From Hyphomicrobiales bacterium (GTDB taxonomy: Bacteria > Pseudomonadota > Alphaproteobacteria > Rhizobiales > Rhizobiaceae): a stretch of DNA of 64,000 bases. Below are positions 63,957 through 64,000 of this stretch, piece after piece (position 1 is the first letter of the stretch; every line of letters begins with the position of its first letter). Location: contig UEHQ01000009.1 of assembly GCA_900489925.1 (NCBI GenBank), positions 126,598-190,597 on the forward strand, in the 5' to 3' direction. A program made the translations under genes and the position numbers. The notes below the pieces were generated by a model. The model made no database searches. It saw only the letters and a list, made by a program, of their open reading frames with translations, and had not been told where the DNA came from.

Positions 63957-64000
63957 TTACTTCGTCAGGTTACGCTTGCCGAGCGTGCGCAGGCGCAGCG
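63957..64000 (-). CDS. C-terminal end of an unidentified gene
   Basis: The minus strand reads ...LRLRTLGKRNLTK followed by TAA at 63957-63959, with a good terminator 29 bases beyond. Only 13 residues are inside the window; the basic composition would suit a small nucleic-acid-binding or ribosomal protein, but I cannot identify it. Confidence 0.5.
   Translation of the reverse strand, partial: LRLRTLGKRNLTK

Overview
The window reads as ordinary chromosomal DNA of an alphaproteobacterium of the Rhizobiaceae, most likely a Sinorhizobium/Ensifer or close Rhizobium relative. This is an inference from gene content and order: an F1-only atpHAGDC operon with the F0 genes elsewhere, mdh-sucCDAB next to sdhCDAB and zapE, fdsGBACD, and hemCD-mic60-hemY. 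GC is high throughout and codon use looks uniform. I see no insertion sequence, prophage, tRNA, rRNA or CRISPR array.

Layout. 1-455: 3' part of a Gly/Ser-repeat protein. 515-7945, minus strand: NAD-dependent molybdenum formate dehydrogenase (fdsGBA, fdhD, fdsD), preceded by a LysR regulator and an ArsR-type regulator. 8056-8823: a short-chain dehydrogenase. 8977-13931: atpHAGDC. 14191-20649: priA, a membrane protein, an acyltransferase, xerC, a TraB/GumN-like protein and a cytochrome b561. 20743-37418: the main TCA block, all minus strand: sdhCDAB, an Inh-type lipoprotein, zapE, mdh-sucCD, sucAB, then a secreted protein, an SDR, a LysE exporter and lpdA. 37732-41710: a small secreted protein and tsaD-gpsA-yciI-EVE-methyltransferase. 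41778-47551, plus strand: hemC-hemD-mic60-hemY-terB-glutamine amidotransferase. 47677-53363: RidA, MFS, yggT-yggU, ppa, GNAT, typA. 53487-58960: an AfuABC-type ABC importer followed by a PhoD phosphatase, with a good Pho box in front. 59101-63866: an M3 peptidase, an unknown protein behind a CtrA-like site, a LysE exporter and a Bcr/CflA-type MFS transporter. 63957-64000: the last 13 codons of a minus-strand gene.

How it works together. Most of the window is energy metabolism: formate oxidation to NADH, the lower TCA cycle (2-oxoglutarate to oxaloacetate), succinate oxidation into the quinone pool, and the catalytic head of ATP synthase. Haem synthesis and inner-membrane shaping (Mic60) share one operon. 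The points most worth a second look are regulatory and contextual: a LysR-type palindrome about 71 bp upstream of a predicted fds start site, a phosphate-starvation operon joining a possible sugar-phosphate importer to a Tat-exported phosphatase, two palindromes ahead of mdh, a terminator-like hairpin inside suc, and CtrA-like sites ahead of two proteins of unknown function. I found no clearly novel multi-gene system. The nearest candidates are the Mic60/HemY/TerB/amidotransferase operon and the uncharacterised protein at 61395-61829.
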